From: Streptomyces marispadix
GTDB taxonomy: Bacteria > Actinomycetota > Actinomycetes > Streptomycetales > Streptomycetaceae
Reading direction: 5' to 3'
DNA: 64,000 nucleotides
Assembly: GCF_022524345.1 (NCBI RefSeq)
Contig: NZ_JAKWJU010000002.1
Coordinates: forward strand, 4,378,501 to 4,442,500
Position 1 is the stretch's first letter. Each line of letters begins with the position of its first letter. The notes beneath the pieces are model-generated. The model did no database searches, was not told the DNA's origin, and saw nothing but the letters and a program-made list of their open reading frames with translations. The position numbers and the translations under genes were made by a program. This document shows, in pieces, positions 32,962 to 42,333 of the stretch.

Positions 32962-35049
32962 TCAGTAAGGCGCCTTGCGGTGGTCCATATAGCGCTTCAG
33001 ACGGTGGTAGTCGGCCGTGCTCCAGCCCTGTGCGGGCGGCGCCACCGCGGTCCACGCCTCCACCGAGCCTGTGCCGTAGCGGTGCCCGTGCGGTGCGTCC
33101 ACGTCGTACGAGACGGCCAGGTCGACCGTCGTCTGCCAGAAGGTGACGAACGGGAACCAGCCGACCTCCTCTGTGATGTCGGGGCCCAGCGGTTCGCGCA
33201 GCCAGCGGGGGCGCTCCACCGCCAGGTCCCAGGACCACCACACGATCGCGTCGGACGCGTTCTGCAGATACACCACCCGCGGGCCCCGCCAGGGCGCGGG
33301 CGGGCGCGGGAGGTCCCTCGCCGGCCACTGCGCGAAGCGGAAGTGCCTGCCTCGCTCGTACTGGGGGCGCCATACGGGGCTGCCCTCGTCGCGGTGGGCG
33401 GTGATCTCCCGGCGGATCGGTGAGAAGCCCGGCGTTCCCGCGAGCACCGCGCCGTCGACCTTCGACAGCAGATCGTCCGGGCCGTCGAACGCGGCCTCTA
33501 TCCCGTATGCGCCGAGGCTCTCGCCGAAGACCACCAGGCGCGGGCGGCTGCGGGCCGGTTCCTCCAGCCAGCGTGCCCTCACGGCCTTCACCAGTGCGCG
33601 GTTGGCCCGTCCCGCCTGCTCCTTGTCGACGACGAAGGAGACCCAGCTGGGCAGTTGGGAGTACTGCATGGCGACGATGGCGGTGTCCCCGCCGTGCAGA
33701 TATTCCAGGGGTTCGGCGTCTGTGGAGTTGACCCAGCCCATGCCCGTGGTGCCCGCGACGGCCAGCACCTCGCGGTCGAAGGCGCCCGTGCGCTCCAGTT
33801 CGGCGACGGCCAACTCGGCCCCGGCGGCGTAGGTCCCGGCCCCGTCCGATCCCAGGTCCTCGAAGGCGCGTCTGCCCACGTACACCCGTATCGGGTCCTT
33901 GGCGGGGCGGTGGACGACGTCGCCGATGTGGCGGGCGGTTGGCGTGGAAGCGGTGAAGTTGCGGCCCTCGTAGCCCAGTTCGCGCCACGTGATCAGCGAC
34001 TGCGGGCTGCCCGAGACGTAGCGCGAGCCGGACTGGACCATGCCCTCCTTGGTGCCGCGGTCGGTGCTCGCCGCCACGGAGGCGACGACGTCCACCACGC
34101 CGCGGTCGAAGACCACGTCGCGCATGCCGACGACCACCGCCGTCACGCTGATCAGCAGCCCCGCCACGACCGCGACCGGGCGCGGCACGAATCGGCACAG
34201 CCCGCGTATCAGCGTCCGGGTGCCCAGACGTATGGCACGCGCCAGGAGCAGCAGCAGCCCGCACAGCGCCAGCGTCATCAGGGTGATCATCATCGAGTGC
34301 CAGGTCAGCGTCTCCGGCAGGTCCTGCAACGCCCTCAACCGCCGCTGCATGCGGGCGCTTTCGGAGAGCGCCAGTACGGTGAGGCCGAGCGCGAGGACGT
34401 AGTACGTCTGCCATGCGTGCGCGCGGGCCCGCTCGCCGGGGACCCGCGGGAGGAGGCGGCGGCAGGCCGGTATGAGGGCGAGGCGCGCGAGGCGGCCGAG
34501 CAGCGCGCCGATCGCGTAGCCGATGGCGGCGGTGATGCCGCCGATGACGCCCTGGAGGTACCAGGGGCGCGGCACGAGGGACGGCGTCAGCGAGAGCCAG
34601 AAGAAGACGGTGGCGAGGCAGGCCGCGCTCAGATCCGGCCAGCGGCGTACGACGCGGGTGGGGTCGGTGCACTTCCGGTACGGGTGGCGGGCGAGGGCGA
34701 GGACGCGGGTGGCGGCCCGGACGAGAAAGCGGCGGAGGGCGTCGCCGTCGCCGGGAGCCTTCCCTGGTGCCTGGTGTCCGGCCCCGTACTGGTGGGGGAG
34801 CCGCGGCCGCTCCCGCGGAGGTTCCAGCGGCCGTCCCCGCGGTGGCGGAGGTACGGGAGCGTCCGGAACCGCCGGTGGCCGAGGGGGAGCCGGAAACCGG
34901 GGCTGGTGAGGGGGCTGGTGCTGGGGCCGGTGCTGTGGTGGAGCCTGGGGCGGGCCGGTGGGCTGCCGCGTGGGTTGCCGCGTGCCTGTCCCGCCCGTCG
35001 TACCGGCAGTGCGCCGAGCACCCGGAGCCTCTCCCGTCCTGTACCCCAT
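32962..35049 (-). CDS. Membrane-anchored alpha/beta-hydrolase (PF10081-type)
   Basis: A 695-residue protein. The first 115 residues are a Pro/Arg/Gln-rich disordered tail. About 140-330 hold four to five membrane segments. The C-terminal half is the actinobacterial alpha/beta-hydrolase_9 domain, with nucleophile motif FGESLGAYG (Ser511) and conserved blocks GSRYVSGSPQSLITW, EYLHGGDTAIVAMQYSQLPSWVSF and VYLQNASDAIVWWSW. The active site probably faces outside. The substrate is unknown. ATG at 35049 is the first start before the Pro-rich tail; an upstream in-frame ATG would add about 26 residues. Confidence 0.83.
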   Translation of the reverse strand: MGYRTGEAPGARRTAGTTGGTGTRQPTRQPTGPPQAPPQHRPQHQPPHQPRFPAPPRPPAVPDAPVPPPPRGRPLEPPRERPRLPHQYGAGHQAPGKAPGDGDALRRFLVRAATRVLALARHPYRKCTDPTRVVRRWPDLSAACLATVFFWLSLTPSLVPRPWYLQGVIGGITAAIGYAIGALLGRLARLALIPACRRLLPRVPGERARAHAWQTYYVLALGLTVLALSESARMQRRLRALQDLPETLTWHSMMITLMTLALCGLLLLLARAIRLGTRTLIRGLCRFVPRPVAVVAGLLISVTAVVVGMRDVVFDRGVVDVVASVAASTDRGTKEGMVQSGSRYVSGSPQSLITWRELGYEGRNFTASTPTARHIGDVVHRPAKDPIRVYVGRRAFEDLGSDGAGTYAAGAELAVAELERTGAFDREVLAVAGTTGMGWVNSTDAEPLEYLHGGDTAIVAMQYSQLPSWVSFVVDKEQAGRANRALVKAVRARWLEEPARSRPRLVVFGESLGAYGIEAAFDGPDDLLSKVDGAVLAGTPGFSPIRREITAHRDEGSPVWRPQYERGRHFRFAQWPARDLPRPPAPWRGPRVVYLQNASDAIVWWSWDLAVERPRWLREPLGPDITEEVGWFPFVTFWQTTVDLAVSYDVDAPHGHRYGTGSVEAWTAVAPPAQGWSTADYHRLKRYMDHRKAPY

Positions 35050-35215
35050 CGTCCGCCCCCACCCCTCGCCGGAACTCCGTCGCCGATACGGCTGACGCAG
35101 CCGGAAGGACTCGGGTTGAGTGTGCATATCCGGCCCGAATAAGGGTTGTTTCGCAACAACAAGGCCCGATAGGGCTGACAGGCAGGCGCGTAACGCAGGG
35201 AGGCAGGGAGTCACG

Positions 35216-36044
35216 ATGCCCGCACGCAGGTCCGGCCACGGGGGCAGGCCGTCGGCCCGGCTCGTACTGGCGGCGGAGGCGGTACGCCTCAGGGAACGCG
35301 CCGGGATCTCCCTAGCCGAGCTGGCGGCAAGGACCGGCTACGACAGCTCGTATCTACGGGAGCTGGAGACCGGCGAACGCCTCGGCACGCCCGCCGTGTT
35401 CGCGGCCCTGGACGCGGTGTACGACTGCGGAGGCCACCTCGGGGAGCTGTGGGAACTGGCCAGGGACGGCGTCTTCCGCGAGCGTTTCAAGCGCTTCATG
35501 GAGCTGGAGCGGCTGGCGACGGCACGGAACGAGTACGCCTCGGCCACCGTGCCCGGCCTTTTCCAGACGGAGGAGTACGCACGGGAGCAGTTGCGCACGG
35601 CACGGCTCGGCAACGCTCAGGAGCTGGAGGAGCAGGCAGCGGCCCGCGTGGGCCGTCAGGGTCTGCTGGTCGGCGAGGGCGCGCCGCGCTTCCGTGCGGT
35701 GCTGGACGAGGCGGTGCTGCGTCGGGGGCTGCGTGACGCGGCGGCGTGGGGGCGGCAGTTGGACCGGCTGGTGCAGGTCGCGCTGCTGCCACGGGTCACG
35801 TTGCAGGTGCTGCCGTTCACCTCCGGTCTTCAGCATCTGCTGGGGAGTTCGCTGACGCTGCTGTGGATGCCGGACGAGTCCGTCGTCGCCTACAGCGAGG
35901 GGGTGCTGGTCGGGGGAGTTGATCGAGGAGACCGAGGACGTGGACCGGCTGCGTCTCTCCTGCGACGTGATGAGGGACTCGGCGCTCTCGCCGGAGGAGT
36001 CGGTGGAGTTCATCGAGCGCGTGAGGAAGGAGGCCGCGCTGTGA
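35216..36044 (+). CDS. XRE-family regulator with DUF5753 domain, frameshifted near its 3' end
   Basis: The helix-turn-helix (about residues 17-75, LRERAGISLAELAARTGYDSSYLRELETGER) and Scr1-type DUF5753 domain are clear. In the run of five G at 35912-35916 the frame breaks: after VLVG the open frame goes to an unrelated sequence, while the next frame continues as expected with ELIEETEDVDRLRLSCDVMRDSALSPEE to a TGA at 36042-36044. Four G would restore a normal gene of about 275 residues. As given, the first frame reads on and fuses to the DUF397 gene. This is either a sequencing error or a real lesion. Such regulators are usually paired with a DUF397 protein, as here. Confidence 0.85.
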
Positions 36045-36286
36045 CGGCGTGTGCGGGTGCGGACGCGGACGCGGGTGCGAGGGGCCGCGTCCGCTGGCGC
36101 GCGTCCAGCTACAGCAACGCCGAGGGAGGCAACTGCGTCGAGGTCGCCCCGCTCTCCGGCGGCGTCCGGCTCGCGTCCGGCGCCGTCCCCGTACGGGACA
36201 GCAAGCGACCGCGGGGGCCCGCGCTGCGGTTCGGCGCCGGGGCGTGGGGGGCCTTCGTCGAGGCGGTGAAGTCTCAACGGGTCTGA
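36041..36286 (+). CDS. DUF397 small protein, partner of the XRE regulator
   Basis: An 81-residue protein with the DUF397 signature RWRASSYSNAEGGNCVEVAP, VPVRDSKRPRGPALRF and the closing W-x-FVEAVK. GTG at 36041 overlaps the TGA of the restored XRE gene by GTGA, the typical arrangement. In Streptomyces these pairs (BldB-/WhiJ-like loci) regulate development, where the small protein controls its XRE partner. Confidence 0.85.
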   Translation: MTACAGADADAGARGRVRWRASSYSNAEGGNCVEVAPLSGGVRLASGAVPVRDSKRPRGPALRFGAGAWGAFVEAVKSQRV

Positions 36287-36310
36287 TCCGCACGCCCGTT
36301 GAGCGTCCCG

Positions 36311-36328
36311 CCGGGCCGCTCGGCCCGG
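36311..36328. terminator. Perfect GC hairpin between DUF397 and padR
   Basis: CCGGGCCG-CT-CGGCCCGG, eight pairs with a two-base loop, 25 bp after the DUF397 stop. Confidence 0.55.
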
Positions 36329-36461
36329 TCCGCCGACTGCCGCCGTACGCAAGGCAGTCGCGCGAAGCTGTCGGTCTGGCCAGTCGAAGACAGCCGAGGC
36401 CAGTCGAGAAGCCGAGGCCCACCTCGCCTTTCATCGCAGGTCACAGCCCTTTTCCGGCGAT

Positions 36462-36494
36462 CTATACACGGCATGTATACCCGTGATGTATAGT
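36462..36494. promoter_or_regulatory. padR operator overlapping a leaderless promoter
   Basis: CTATACA (36462-36468), TGTATA (36474-36479) and TGTATAG (36487-36493) form nested inverted repeats in an AT-rich patch unlike its surroundings. TATAGT (36489-36494) lies seven bases before the padR ATG, fitting a -10 hexamer of a leaderless mRNA, so a bound repressor would block it. Autoregulation by PadR is inferred. Confidence 0.7.
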
Positions 36495-36501
36495 CCCCGC
36501 C

Positions 36502-37029
36502 ATGTCCATCAGCCACACGCTGCTCGGGCTCCTGGAGGAGTCCGGCCCCCGCCACGGCTACGACCTCAAGCGGGCCTTCGACGAACGCTTCGGGCACGAC
36601 CGCCCCCTCCACTACGGGCAGGTCTACTCGACGATGTCCCGCCTGCTGAAGAACGGCCTCGTCGAGGTCGACGGGATCGAAGCGGGCGGCGGGCCCGAGC
36701 GGAAGCGATACGCCATCACCGACGCGGGCATCACCGACGTCGCCGAATGGCTCTCGCGCCCCGAGAAGCCGGAGCCCTACTTGCAGAGCACCCTCTACAC
36801 CAAGGTCGTGCTCGCCCTCCTCACCGGGCGGGACGCCGGTGAGCAGCTCGACACGCAGCGCGCCGAACATCTGCGCCTCATGCGGGAGTTGACGCGGCGC
36901 AAGCAGGGCGGCGACCTGGCGGACCAACTCATCTGCGACCACGCTCTCTTCCACCTCGAAGCCGACCTTCGGTGGCTGGAGCTGACGGCAGCGCGGCTCG
37001 ACAAGCTGGCCACGGAGGTACGGCAATGA
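36502..37029 (+). CDS. PadR-family transcriptional regulator
   Basis: A 175-residue regulator with an N-terminal winged helix (LLGLLEESGPRHGYDLKRAFDERFG ... YGQVYSTMSRLLKNGLVE) and a helical C-terminal dimerisation domain (about 100-175). The last bases overlap the start of the ABC ATPase gene by ATGA. PadR proteins repress neighbouring efflux genes and are released by drugs or stress; the palindromes just upstream support autoregulation of this three-gene operon. Confidence 0.92.
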   Translation: MSISHTLLGLLEESGPRHGYDLKRAFDERFGHDRPLHYGQVYSTMSRLLKNGLVEVDGIEAGGGPERKRYAITDAGITDVAEWLSRPEKPEPYLQSTLYTKVVLALLTGRDAGEQLDTQRAEHLRLMRELTRRKQGGDLADQLICDHALFHLEADLRWLELTAARLDKLATEVRQ

Positions 37030-37781
37030 CGTCCACAGCATCCACAGCATCGGCGGCGTCCACCGCGACGGCCGCCTCACCCGGCGCCGGCAGTGCCCCG
37101 GACTCTCAGTTCCTGCTCTCGGCGAGCGGACTGCACAAGACCTACGGGTCGACCGCCGCCCTCGACGGCGCCGACTTCGCGATCCGCTCCGGCGAGATCG
37201 TGGCGGTCATGGGGCCGTCCGGGTCGGGCAAGTCGACGCTGCTGCACTGCCTCGCGGGGATCGTCCAGGCGGACGCGGGCACGGTGACGTACCGCGGCCA
37301 GGACCTGACCTCGATGAACGACGCGAGGCGCAGCGCCCTGCGCCGCTCCGACTTCGGCTTCGTCTTCCAATTCGGCCAGCTCGTACCCGAGTTGACGTGC
37401 CTGGAGAACGCCGGTCTGCCGCTGCGCCTCGCCGGACTGGGACGCAAGGAGGCCGAGTCGCGTGCCGCGGCGTGGCTGGAGCGCCTGGAGGTCGAGGACG
37501 TGGGCCGGAAGCGTCCCGGCGAGGTCTCCGGCGGGCAGGGGCAGCGCGTCGCCGTCGCCCGCGCGCTCGCGGCGGGCCCGAGGGTGCTCTTCGCCGACGA
37601 GCCGACGGGCGCACTCGACTCCCTCAACGGCGAGCGTGTGATGCAGCTTCTGACCGAGGCCGCCCGTGAGTCCAAGACCGCGGTCGTGCTCGTCACCCAC
37701 GAGTCGCGGGTGGCCGCCTACTCGGACCGCGAGGTCGTCGTACGCGACGGCCGCGCCCGCAGCATGGCGGGCGCCCTGTGA
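37026..37781 (+). CDS. ABC transporter ATP-binding protein (MacB/LolD-like)
   Basis: A 251-residue ATPase: Walker A GPSGSGKST, Q-loop region VFQFGQLVPELT, signature VSGGQGQRVAVARAL, Walker B VLFADEPTGALDS, and switch His in VTHE. The first 30 residues are Ala/Ser/Thr-rich. It pairs with the FtsX-like permease that overlaps its stop by GTGA. Such pairs act in antimicrobial peptide efflux, lipoprotein handling or cell-wall control. Confidence 0.93.
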   Translation: MTSTASTASAASTATAASPGAGSAPDSQFLLSASGLHKTYGSTAALDGADFAIRSGEIVAVMGPSGSGKSTLLHCLAGIVQADAGTVTYRGQDLTSMNDARRSALRRSDFGFVFQFGQLVPELTCLENAGLPLRLAGLGRKEAESRAAAWLERLEVEDVGRKRPGEVSGGQGQRVAVARALAAGPRVLFADEPTGALDSLNGERVMQLLTEAARESKTAVVLVTHESRVAAYSDREVVVRDGRARSMAGAL

Positions 37782-40291
37782 GCGCCTCGGACACCCGCGC
37801 CGAGGGGCGGACCGCGGAGCCCTACGGACAGAACGGGCAAGACGGGCAGCACGGACACGACGACCCCGGAGGGGCCGGAGCGGCGGGACCAGCCGGATCG
37901 GCCTTGCGGACAGGAGGAACCGGCACCGCTGCGTCGACGCGCGGCAGCGGCGCCGCCGGTCTCCGGGAGTGGGCTCGCGACCTCGCCCTCGGCGCACGCT
38001 TCGCCACCAGCGGCGGGCGGCAGGGATGGCTCCGTACGCTGCTGACGGCCGTCGGCGTCGCGCTCGGTGTGGCGGTGCTGCTGCTCGCGGCGGCGGTGCC
38101 GGAGATCGTCCGCAGTCAGGACACCCGCGAGGAGGCCCGCTCGGGCGCTTTCACCCACCAGAGCGCCGGCCCCGACCGCAGCGAGTACTCGGTCCTAGGG
38201 AAGGACGCCAACAACCGCTGGAACGGCTACCAGTTGTACGGGCGTCTGCTCCAGGCCGAAGGGTCCAGCCCGGCCACTCCCCCCGGGCTGGACCACATTC
38301 CCGGACCGGGCGAACTGGCCGTCTCACCGGCTTTGAAGAAGGTGCTCGAATCCCCCGAGGGCGACGTCCTGCGGGAGCGGCTGGACGGCAAGGTCACGGC
38401 CGTCATCGGCGACGAGGGGTTGCTCGGCCCGTCCGAACTCGCCTTCTACAAGGGCGCGGACGATCTGTCGGTGGCTCATGGGGCCACCCGCGTCACGAAG
38501 TTCGGCAGCCCGCAGGACGAACAGCCCATGGACCCCACGCTGGTGCTGCTGGTCGTGGTGGCCTGTGCGGTGCTGGTGATGCCGGTGGCCATCTTCATCG
38601 CGACCGCCGTGCGCTTCGGCGGTGAGCAGCGCGACGCGAGGCTCGCGGCACTGCGGCTCGTCGGCGCCGACATAGCGAGCGCACGCCGCATGGCGGCGGG
38701 GGAGACGCTGGTGGGCGCGCTGATCGGGCTGCTGCTCGGCGGCTGGTTCTTCCTGCTGGGCCGGGCGTTCATGGCCAAGATCGAGCTGTTCCACATCAGC
38801 CTCTTCCCCGAGGACGTCACGCCCGGCCTGCCGCTCGGTCTGCTGATCGCCGTCGGTGTGCCGCTGACCGCCGTGGCCGTCACCATCTTCGCGCTGCGCG
38901 GTGTCGCCATCGAACCGCTGGGCCTCGTACGCAAGAGCGGGCAGCGCAAGCGGCGGCTGCTGTGGCGGCTGGTCCCTCCGGCGGGCGGTGCGGCGCTGCT
39001 GCTGCCGCTCGCGGGCAGCCTGAACGGCGGCGGCTCGGTCAACGAGGTGCAGGTCAGCTCGGGTGTGGTGCTGCTGCTCAGCGGTGTCGTGCTGCTGCTG
39101 CCGTGGCTGGTGGAACGCCTCGTGGCACGGCTGCGCGGCGGGCCCGTCTCATGGCAGCTCGCCACCCGCCGCCTCCAGCTCAGCAGCGGCAACGCCTCCA
39201 GGGCCGTCAGCGGGATCACGGTCGCGGTGGCCGGTGCGATCGCGCTACAGCTCCTCTTCTCCGTCGTACAGGTCGACGAGGAGCGCAACGAGCACCTCGG
39301 GCAGGACAAGACGCAGCTCGACATATACGGGCCCAGCTCGACGCTCGCCGACGCGCAGGCGCTGACCGCGGAGTTGAGGCGTACCGAGGGCGTCACGCAG
39401 GCGAACGGCTATCTCCAGTCGTGGCTGGAGGCCAAGGGGAAGAGCGACGACGGTGTGAACGTCACCGTGGGCACCTGCGCGTCGCTGCGCAAGGCGGCCC
39501 GTATCGGCGACTGCCACGACGGTGACGCCTTCGTCGTACAGCCGGGCAAGGACGAGGGCCCACCGGTCGAGCGTGGAATGCCACTCGTGCTCAACGGGTC
39601 CTCCGGCGGCGAGAACGCGAAGGGTACGGAGGGCACGAAGGGCGCCGAGGGGAAGATCTGGCGTGTGCCCTCCTCCGCGCGCACGGTCGAGGGCATCACC
39701 TCACCGGAGGGCTATGCCAACTCCGGGCTGCTGCTCACCCCTTCGGTGCTCTCCGAGAAGCAGCTCGCAAGCCCGTCGTTCCAGGGCTGGGCCGTGACCG
39801 AACGCACCGACGAGGCGCTGGAGAGGCTCCGTACGACGGTCTTCCACACCGACCCCGCGTACACCCTGTGGGAGACCTCCGACCAGCAGCGTGCCCAGGA
39901 GATCGAGGGCGTACAGCAGGCGATCCTGGCGGCCTCGACGGCGGTGCTGCTGCTGATCGGCGCCAGTATGACCGTCTCGATGCTGGAGCAATTGCGGGAG
40001 CGCAAGCGGCAGTTGTCGGTGCTGGTCGCCTTCGGCACGAAGCGCTCCACGCTCGGCGCCTCGGTGCTGTGGCAGACGGCGGTGCCCGTTGTGCTGGGCA
40101 TCGGGCTGGCGGTGGTCTTCGGACTGGGCCTCGGCTGGGTTCTGTTGAGGATGCTCGACGAGGCGAAGCCGGACTGGCTGGTGTTCCTGCCGGCGGCCGG
40201 TGCGGGGGCCGCGGTGATCGCCCTGGTGACGGTGATCAGTCTGCCGTTCCTGTGGCGGATGATGCGGCCGGACGGTCTGCGGACGGAGTGA
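37778..40291 (+). CDS. ABC transporter permease, FtsX/MacB-like
   Basis: An 837-residue permease with a 60-residue Gly-rich N-terminal tail, a membrane segment near 85-108, a first extracytoplasmic domain (about 110-245), FtsX-type blocks near 255-380 and 690-830 (LVVVACAVLVMPVAIFIATAVRFG, QRDARLAALRLVGAD) and a second large outside domain (about 500-690). GTG at 37778 overlaps the ATPase stop. Substrate unknown; the PadR link suggests drug or envelope-stress response. Confidence 0.9.
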   Translation: MSASDTRAEGRTAEPYGQNGQDGQHGHDDPGGAGAAGPAGSALRTGGTGTAASTRGSGAAGLREWARDLALGARFATSGGRQGWLRTLLTAVGVALGVAVLLLAAAVPEIVRSQDTREEARSGAFTHQSAGPDRSEYSVLGKDANNRWNGYQLYGRLLQAEGSSPATPPGLDHIPGPGELAVSPALKKVLESPEGDVLRERLDGKVTAVIGDEGLLGPSELAFYKGADDLSVAHGATRVTKFGSPQDEQPMDPTLVLLVVVACAVLVMPVAIFIATAVRFGGEQRDARLAALRLVGADIASARRMAAGETLVGALIGLLLGGWFFLLGRAFMAKIELFHISLFPEDVTPGLPLGLLIAVGVPLTAVAVTIFALRGVAIEPLGLVRKSGQRKRRLLWRLVPPAGGAALLLPLAGSLNGGGSVNEVQVSSGVVLLLSGVVLLLPWLVERLVARLRGGPVSWQLATRRLQLSSGNASRAVSGITVAVAGAIALQLLFSVVQVDEERNEHLGQDKTQLDIYGPSSTLADAQALTAELRRTEGVTQANGYLQSWLEAKGKSDDGVNVTVGTCASLRKAARIGDCHDGDAFVVQPGKDEGPPVERGMPLVLNGSSGGENAKGTEGTKGAEGKIWRVPSSARTVEGITSPEGYANSGLLLTPSVLSEKQLASPSFQGWAVTERTDEALERLRTTVFHTDPAYTLWETSDQQRAQEIEGVQQAILAASTAVLLLIGASMTVSMLEQLRERKRQLSVLVAFGTKRSTLGASVLWQTAVPVVLGIGLAVVFGLGLGWVLLRMLDEAKPDWLVFLPAAGAGAAVIALVTVISLPFLWRMMRPDGLRTE

Positions 40292-40403
40292 ACTGCCGGG
40301 CGGTCTCCGGGAGTTCCGGCGGACCGGCGGGCTGAACGACCCGGCGTCACCGCAGTTCACCGCTGTTCCGATCCGGCGATCCGGAAGACCGCTCCCACCT
40401 GCG

Positions 40404-40446
40404 CACGGTTCCGGCCAGGCCCCCATGCTGGCCGGGACCGTGTTTC
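40404..40446 (+). terminator. Terminator after the permease gene
   Basis: CACGGTTCCGGCCAG pairs with CTGGCCGGGACCGTG (one G-T pair), loop nine bases, followed by TTTCT. Confidence 0.8.
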
Positions 40447-40452
40447 TGCGTT

Positions 40453-40468
40453 AAAGTGCTATCACTTT
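40453..40468. promoter_or_regulatory. Palindrome upstream of the SPFH gene
   Basis: AAAGTG-CTAT-CACTTT is a perfect inverted repeat, directly followed by TAGACA (40471-40476), a possible -10 hexamer. It is AT-rich relative to its surroundings. Regulator unknown. Confidence 0.6.
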
Positions 40469-40528
40469 GCTAGACAAGGCTGGTGGCGCGGGCCGCCGGC
40501 CGTCCGACACGGAGACGGGGGCATCCCT

Positions 40529-41542
40529 ATGTCAGCGCAGGACCCAGCACCGAAGACACCGAACACTTCCGGACCGGGCGCCGGTTCGCCCGGCTCGGGC
40601 GGACGCGGGACCGACACCGAGCCGCAGGACGTGCCCGAGATGCCCGACCCCGAGGTCCGCGAGGTCACCGCGCACAGCATCCCGGGCGGGCTCGCGCTCC
40701 TCCTCGGCCTCATCGGCTTCCTGCTGGGAGTCGCAGGGATAATCGTCGGCGGCGGCCTCGCCTCCGAGGGCACCGTCGGGCCCGGCGCGACCCTGATCGT
40801 CGTCGGCGTACTGGTGCTCATCGGCTCGGTCTTCGCGATGTGCGGCCTGAACATGGTCGCTCCGGGAGAGGCCCGCGTCGTGCAGCTCTTCGGGCGCTAC
40901 ACCGGCACGATCCGTACGGACGGCCTGCGCTGGGTCAATCCGCTCACGAGCCGCAGCAAGGTCTCGACGCGGGTCCGCAACCACGAGACGGCGGTCCTGA
41001 AGGTCAACGACGCCTACGGCAACCCGATCGAGCTGGCGGCCGTGGTGGTCTGGCAGGTCCGCGACACCGCGCAGGCGACCTTCGCCGTGGACGACTTCGT
41101 GGAGTTCGTGGCCACCCAGACCGAGGCGGCCGTGCGGCACATCGCCATCGAGTACCCCTACGACGCCCACGACGAGGACGGCCTCTCGCTGCGCGGCAAC
41201 GCCGAGGAGATCACCGAGAAGCTCGCCGCCGAACTGACCGTCAGGGTCGAGGCGGCAGGCGTGAAGATCGTCGAGTCCCGCTTCACGCACCTCGCCTACG
41301 CACCCGAGATCGCCTCCGCCATGCTCCAGCGGCAGCAGGCGGGCGCCGTGGTCGCCGCACGCAAGACGATCGTGGAGGGCGCGTGCGGCATGGTCGAGGA
41401 CGCCGTCACCCGCATCGCCGCGCAGGACTTCGTGGAGCTGGACGACGAGCGCAGGGCCCAGATGGTCAGCAATCTGCTGGTCGTGCTCTGCGGTGACCGC
41501 TCGCCCCAGCCGGTGCTGAACACGGGAACGCTCTACCAGTGA
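40529..41542 (+). CDS. SPFH/Band 7 domain membrane protein
   Basis: A 337-residue stomatin/flotillin-like protein. About 50 polar residues precede two membrane segments (about 52-75, 83-105), then the SPFH domain (about 108-300) with [31 protein letters not shown] and [22 protein letters not shown]. The C-terminal region is short. SPFH proteins organise membrane domains. Its stop overlaps the start of the small ribbon-helix-helix gene. Confidence 0.92.
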   Translation: MSAQDPAPKTPNTSGPGAGSPGSGGRGTDTEPQDVPEMPDPEVREVTAHSIPGGLALLLGLIGFLLGVAGIIVGGGLASEGTVGPGATLIVVGVLVLIGSVFAMCGLNMVAPGEARVVQLFGRYTGTIRTDGLRWVNPLTSRSKVSTRVRNHETAVLKVNDAYGNPIELAAVVVWQVRDTAQATFAVDDFVEFVATQTEAAVRHIAIEYPYDAHDEDGLSLRGNAEEITEKLAAELTVRVEAAGVKIVESRFTHLAYAPEIASAMLQRQQAGAVVAARKTIVEGACGMVEDAVTRIAAQDFVELDDERRAQMVSNLLVVLCGDRSPQPVLNTGTLYQ

Positions 41543-41850
41543 CCGACCCCCCTGAGCGCGACGGCTCCGCGGAGCCCGTGGATTCCGTACCGTCCGCGGA
41601 CGGTACGGACGGCGGGTCCGCGGACGCCCCGCGCGCCAAGCCGGGGAGGTCTGGGCGGCAGCGCAAGCAGGTGCTGTTGAGACTCGACCCGGCGATGTAC
41701 GAGGCGATCGCCCGCTGGGCGGCGGACGAACTGCGTTCCACGAACGCCCAGATCGACTATCTGCTGCGCAAGGCGCTCGCCGACGCACGGCGCCTGCCGC
41801 GCGACGCCAGGCCCCATCCGCGAAGGGGGCGCCCGAGGCGCGAGGAGTGA
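41539..41850 (+). CDS. Small ribbon-helix-helix-like protein coupled to the SPFH gene
   Basis: A 103-residue protein: acidic, disordered first 35 residues, then KQVLLRLDPAMYEAIARWAADELRSTNAQIDYLLRKAL, which fits a CopG/Arc-like beta-strand plus two helices, and a basic tail. GTG at 41539 overlaps the SPFH stop (GTGA), so the two are translationally coupled. It could bind DNA and regulate the SPFH operon, or assist the SPFH protein; function not established. Confidence 0.75.
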   Translation: MTDPPERDGSAEPVDSVPSADGTDGGSADAPRAKPGRSGRQRKQVLLRLDPAMYEAIARWAADELRSTNAQIDYLLRKALADARRLPRDARPHPRRGRPRREE

Positions 41851-41970
41851 CGGCGCTGCCGGGCCGCAAGTCCCGGCGGTCGGGCGGCGGTCGGGTCCGG
41901 GGTTCGGCGGGTGGCCGCAAGGGGGTGGTCACCCGCGGTGCCCCGCCGACGGCGCCTTCGGGGAACGCCG

Positions 41971-42249
41971 TTACGAGAGGACGTTGCGGAGCGCGCAGGT
42001 GATCGCCGCTCGTATGGCGTCCGGCGGGGACTGGGAGTTGCTGTCCGCCACGGCCAGAACGTTTTCGGCCACGGCATGCAACGCGACGCCGGAACTGCGC
42101 GCGACTCCGGCGAGAATGCCCGCCGCCACCTGTGCGCTACAGCCGTGGGCGCACATCAGGGCGTCCTGAGCTCGCTCGATCGTCTCTCTGCGGAAGCTGT
42201 CGTCTTGTTGCGGGCCGAGTTCGTTCCCAGGGTGCTCTGCACAGTTCAC
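41971..42249 (-). CDS. Small ANTAR-domain protein
   Basis: About 92 residues (start uncertain; GTG at 42249 follows AGTGGGG, GTG at 42261 and TTG at 42318 are alternatives). RETIERAQDALMCAHGCSAQ and then AGILAGVARSSGVALHAVAENVLAVA match the three-helix ANTAR pattern (I..A...LM..HGCS...A..IL..VA). ANTAR domains bind paired hexaloop hairpins in nascent RNA and act as antiterminators. There is no receiver or GAF sensor domain attached. It may be read from the minus-strand promoter at 42552-42580. Confidence 0.65.
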   Translation of the reverse strand: MNCAEHPGNELGPQQDDSFRRETIERAQDALMCAHGCSAQVAAGILAGVARSSGVALHAVAENVLAVADSNSQSPPDAIRAAITCALRNVLS

Positions 42250-42333
42250 GGTGTGCCCCACTTCTGCGCACAGGAGGAACCGGGTGGCTTGAATGCGCAC
42301 CCGCTGTCGTGCAGACAATCACAGAGTGTGCCC

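Noticed and set aside
34766..35049. Frame error suspected from the Pro/Arg-rich start of the hydrolase gene
   Set aside because: Low-complexity Pro-rich tails are common in Streptomyces membrane proteins and the frame is open with high GC3.
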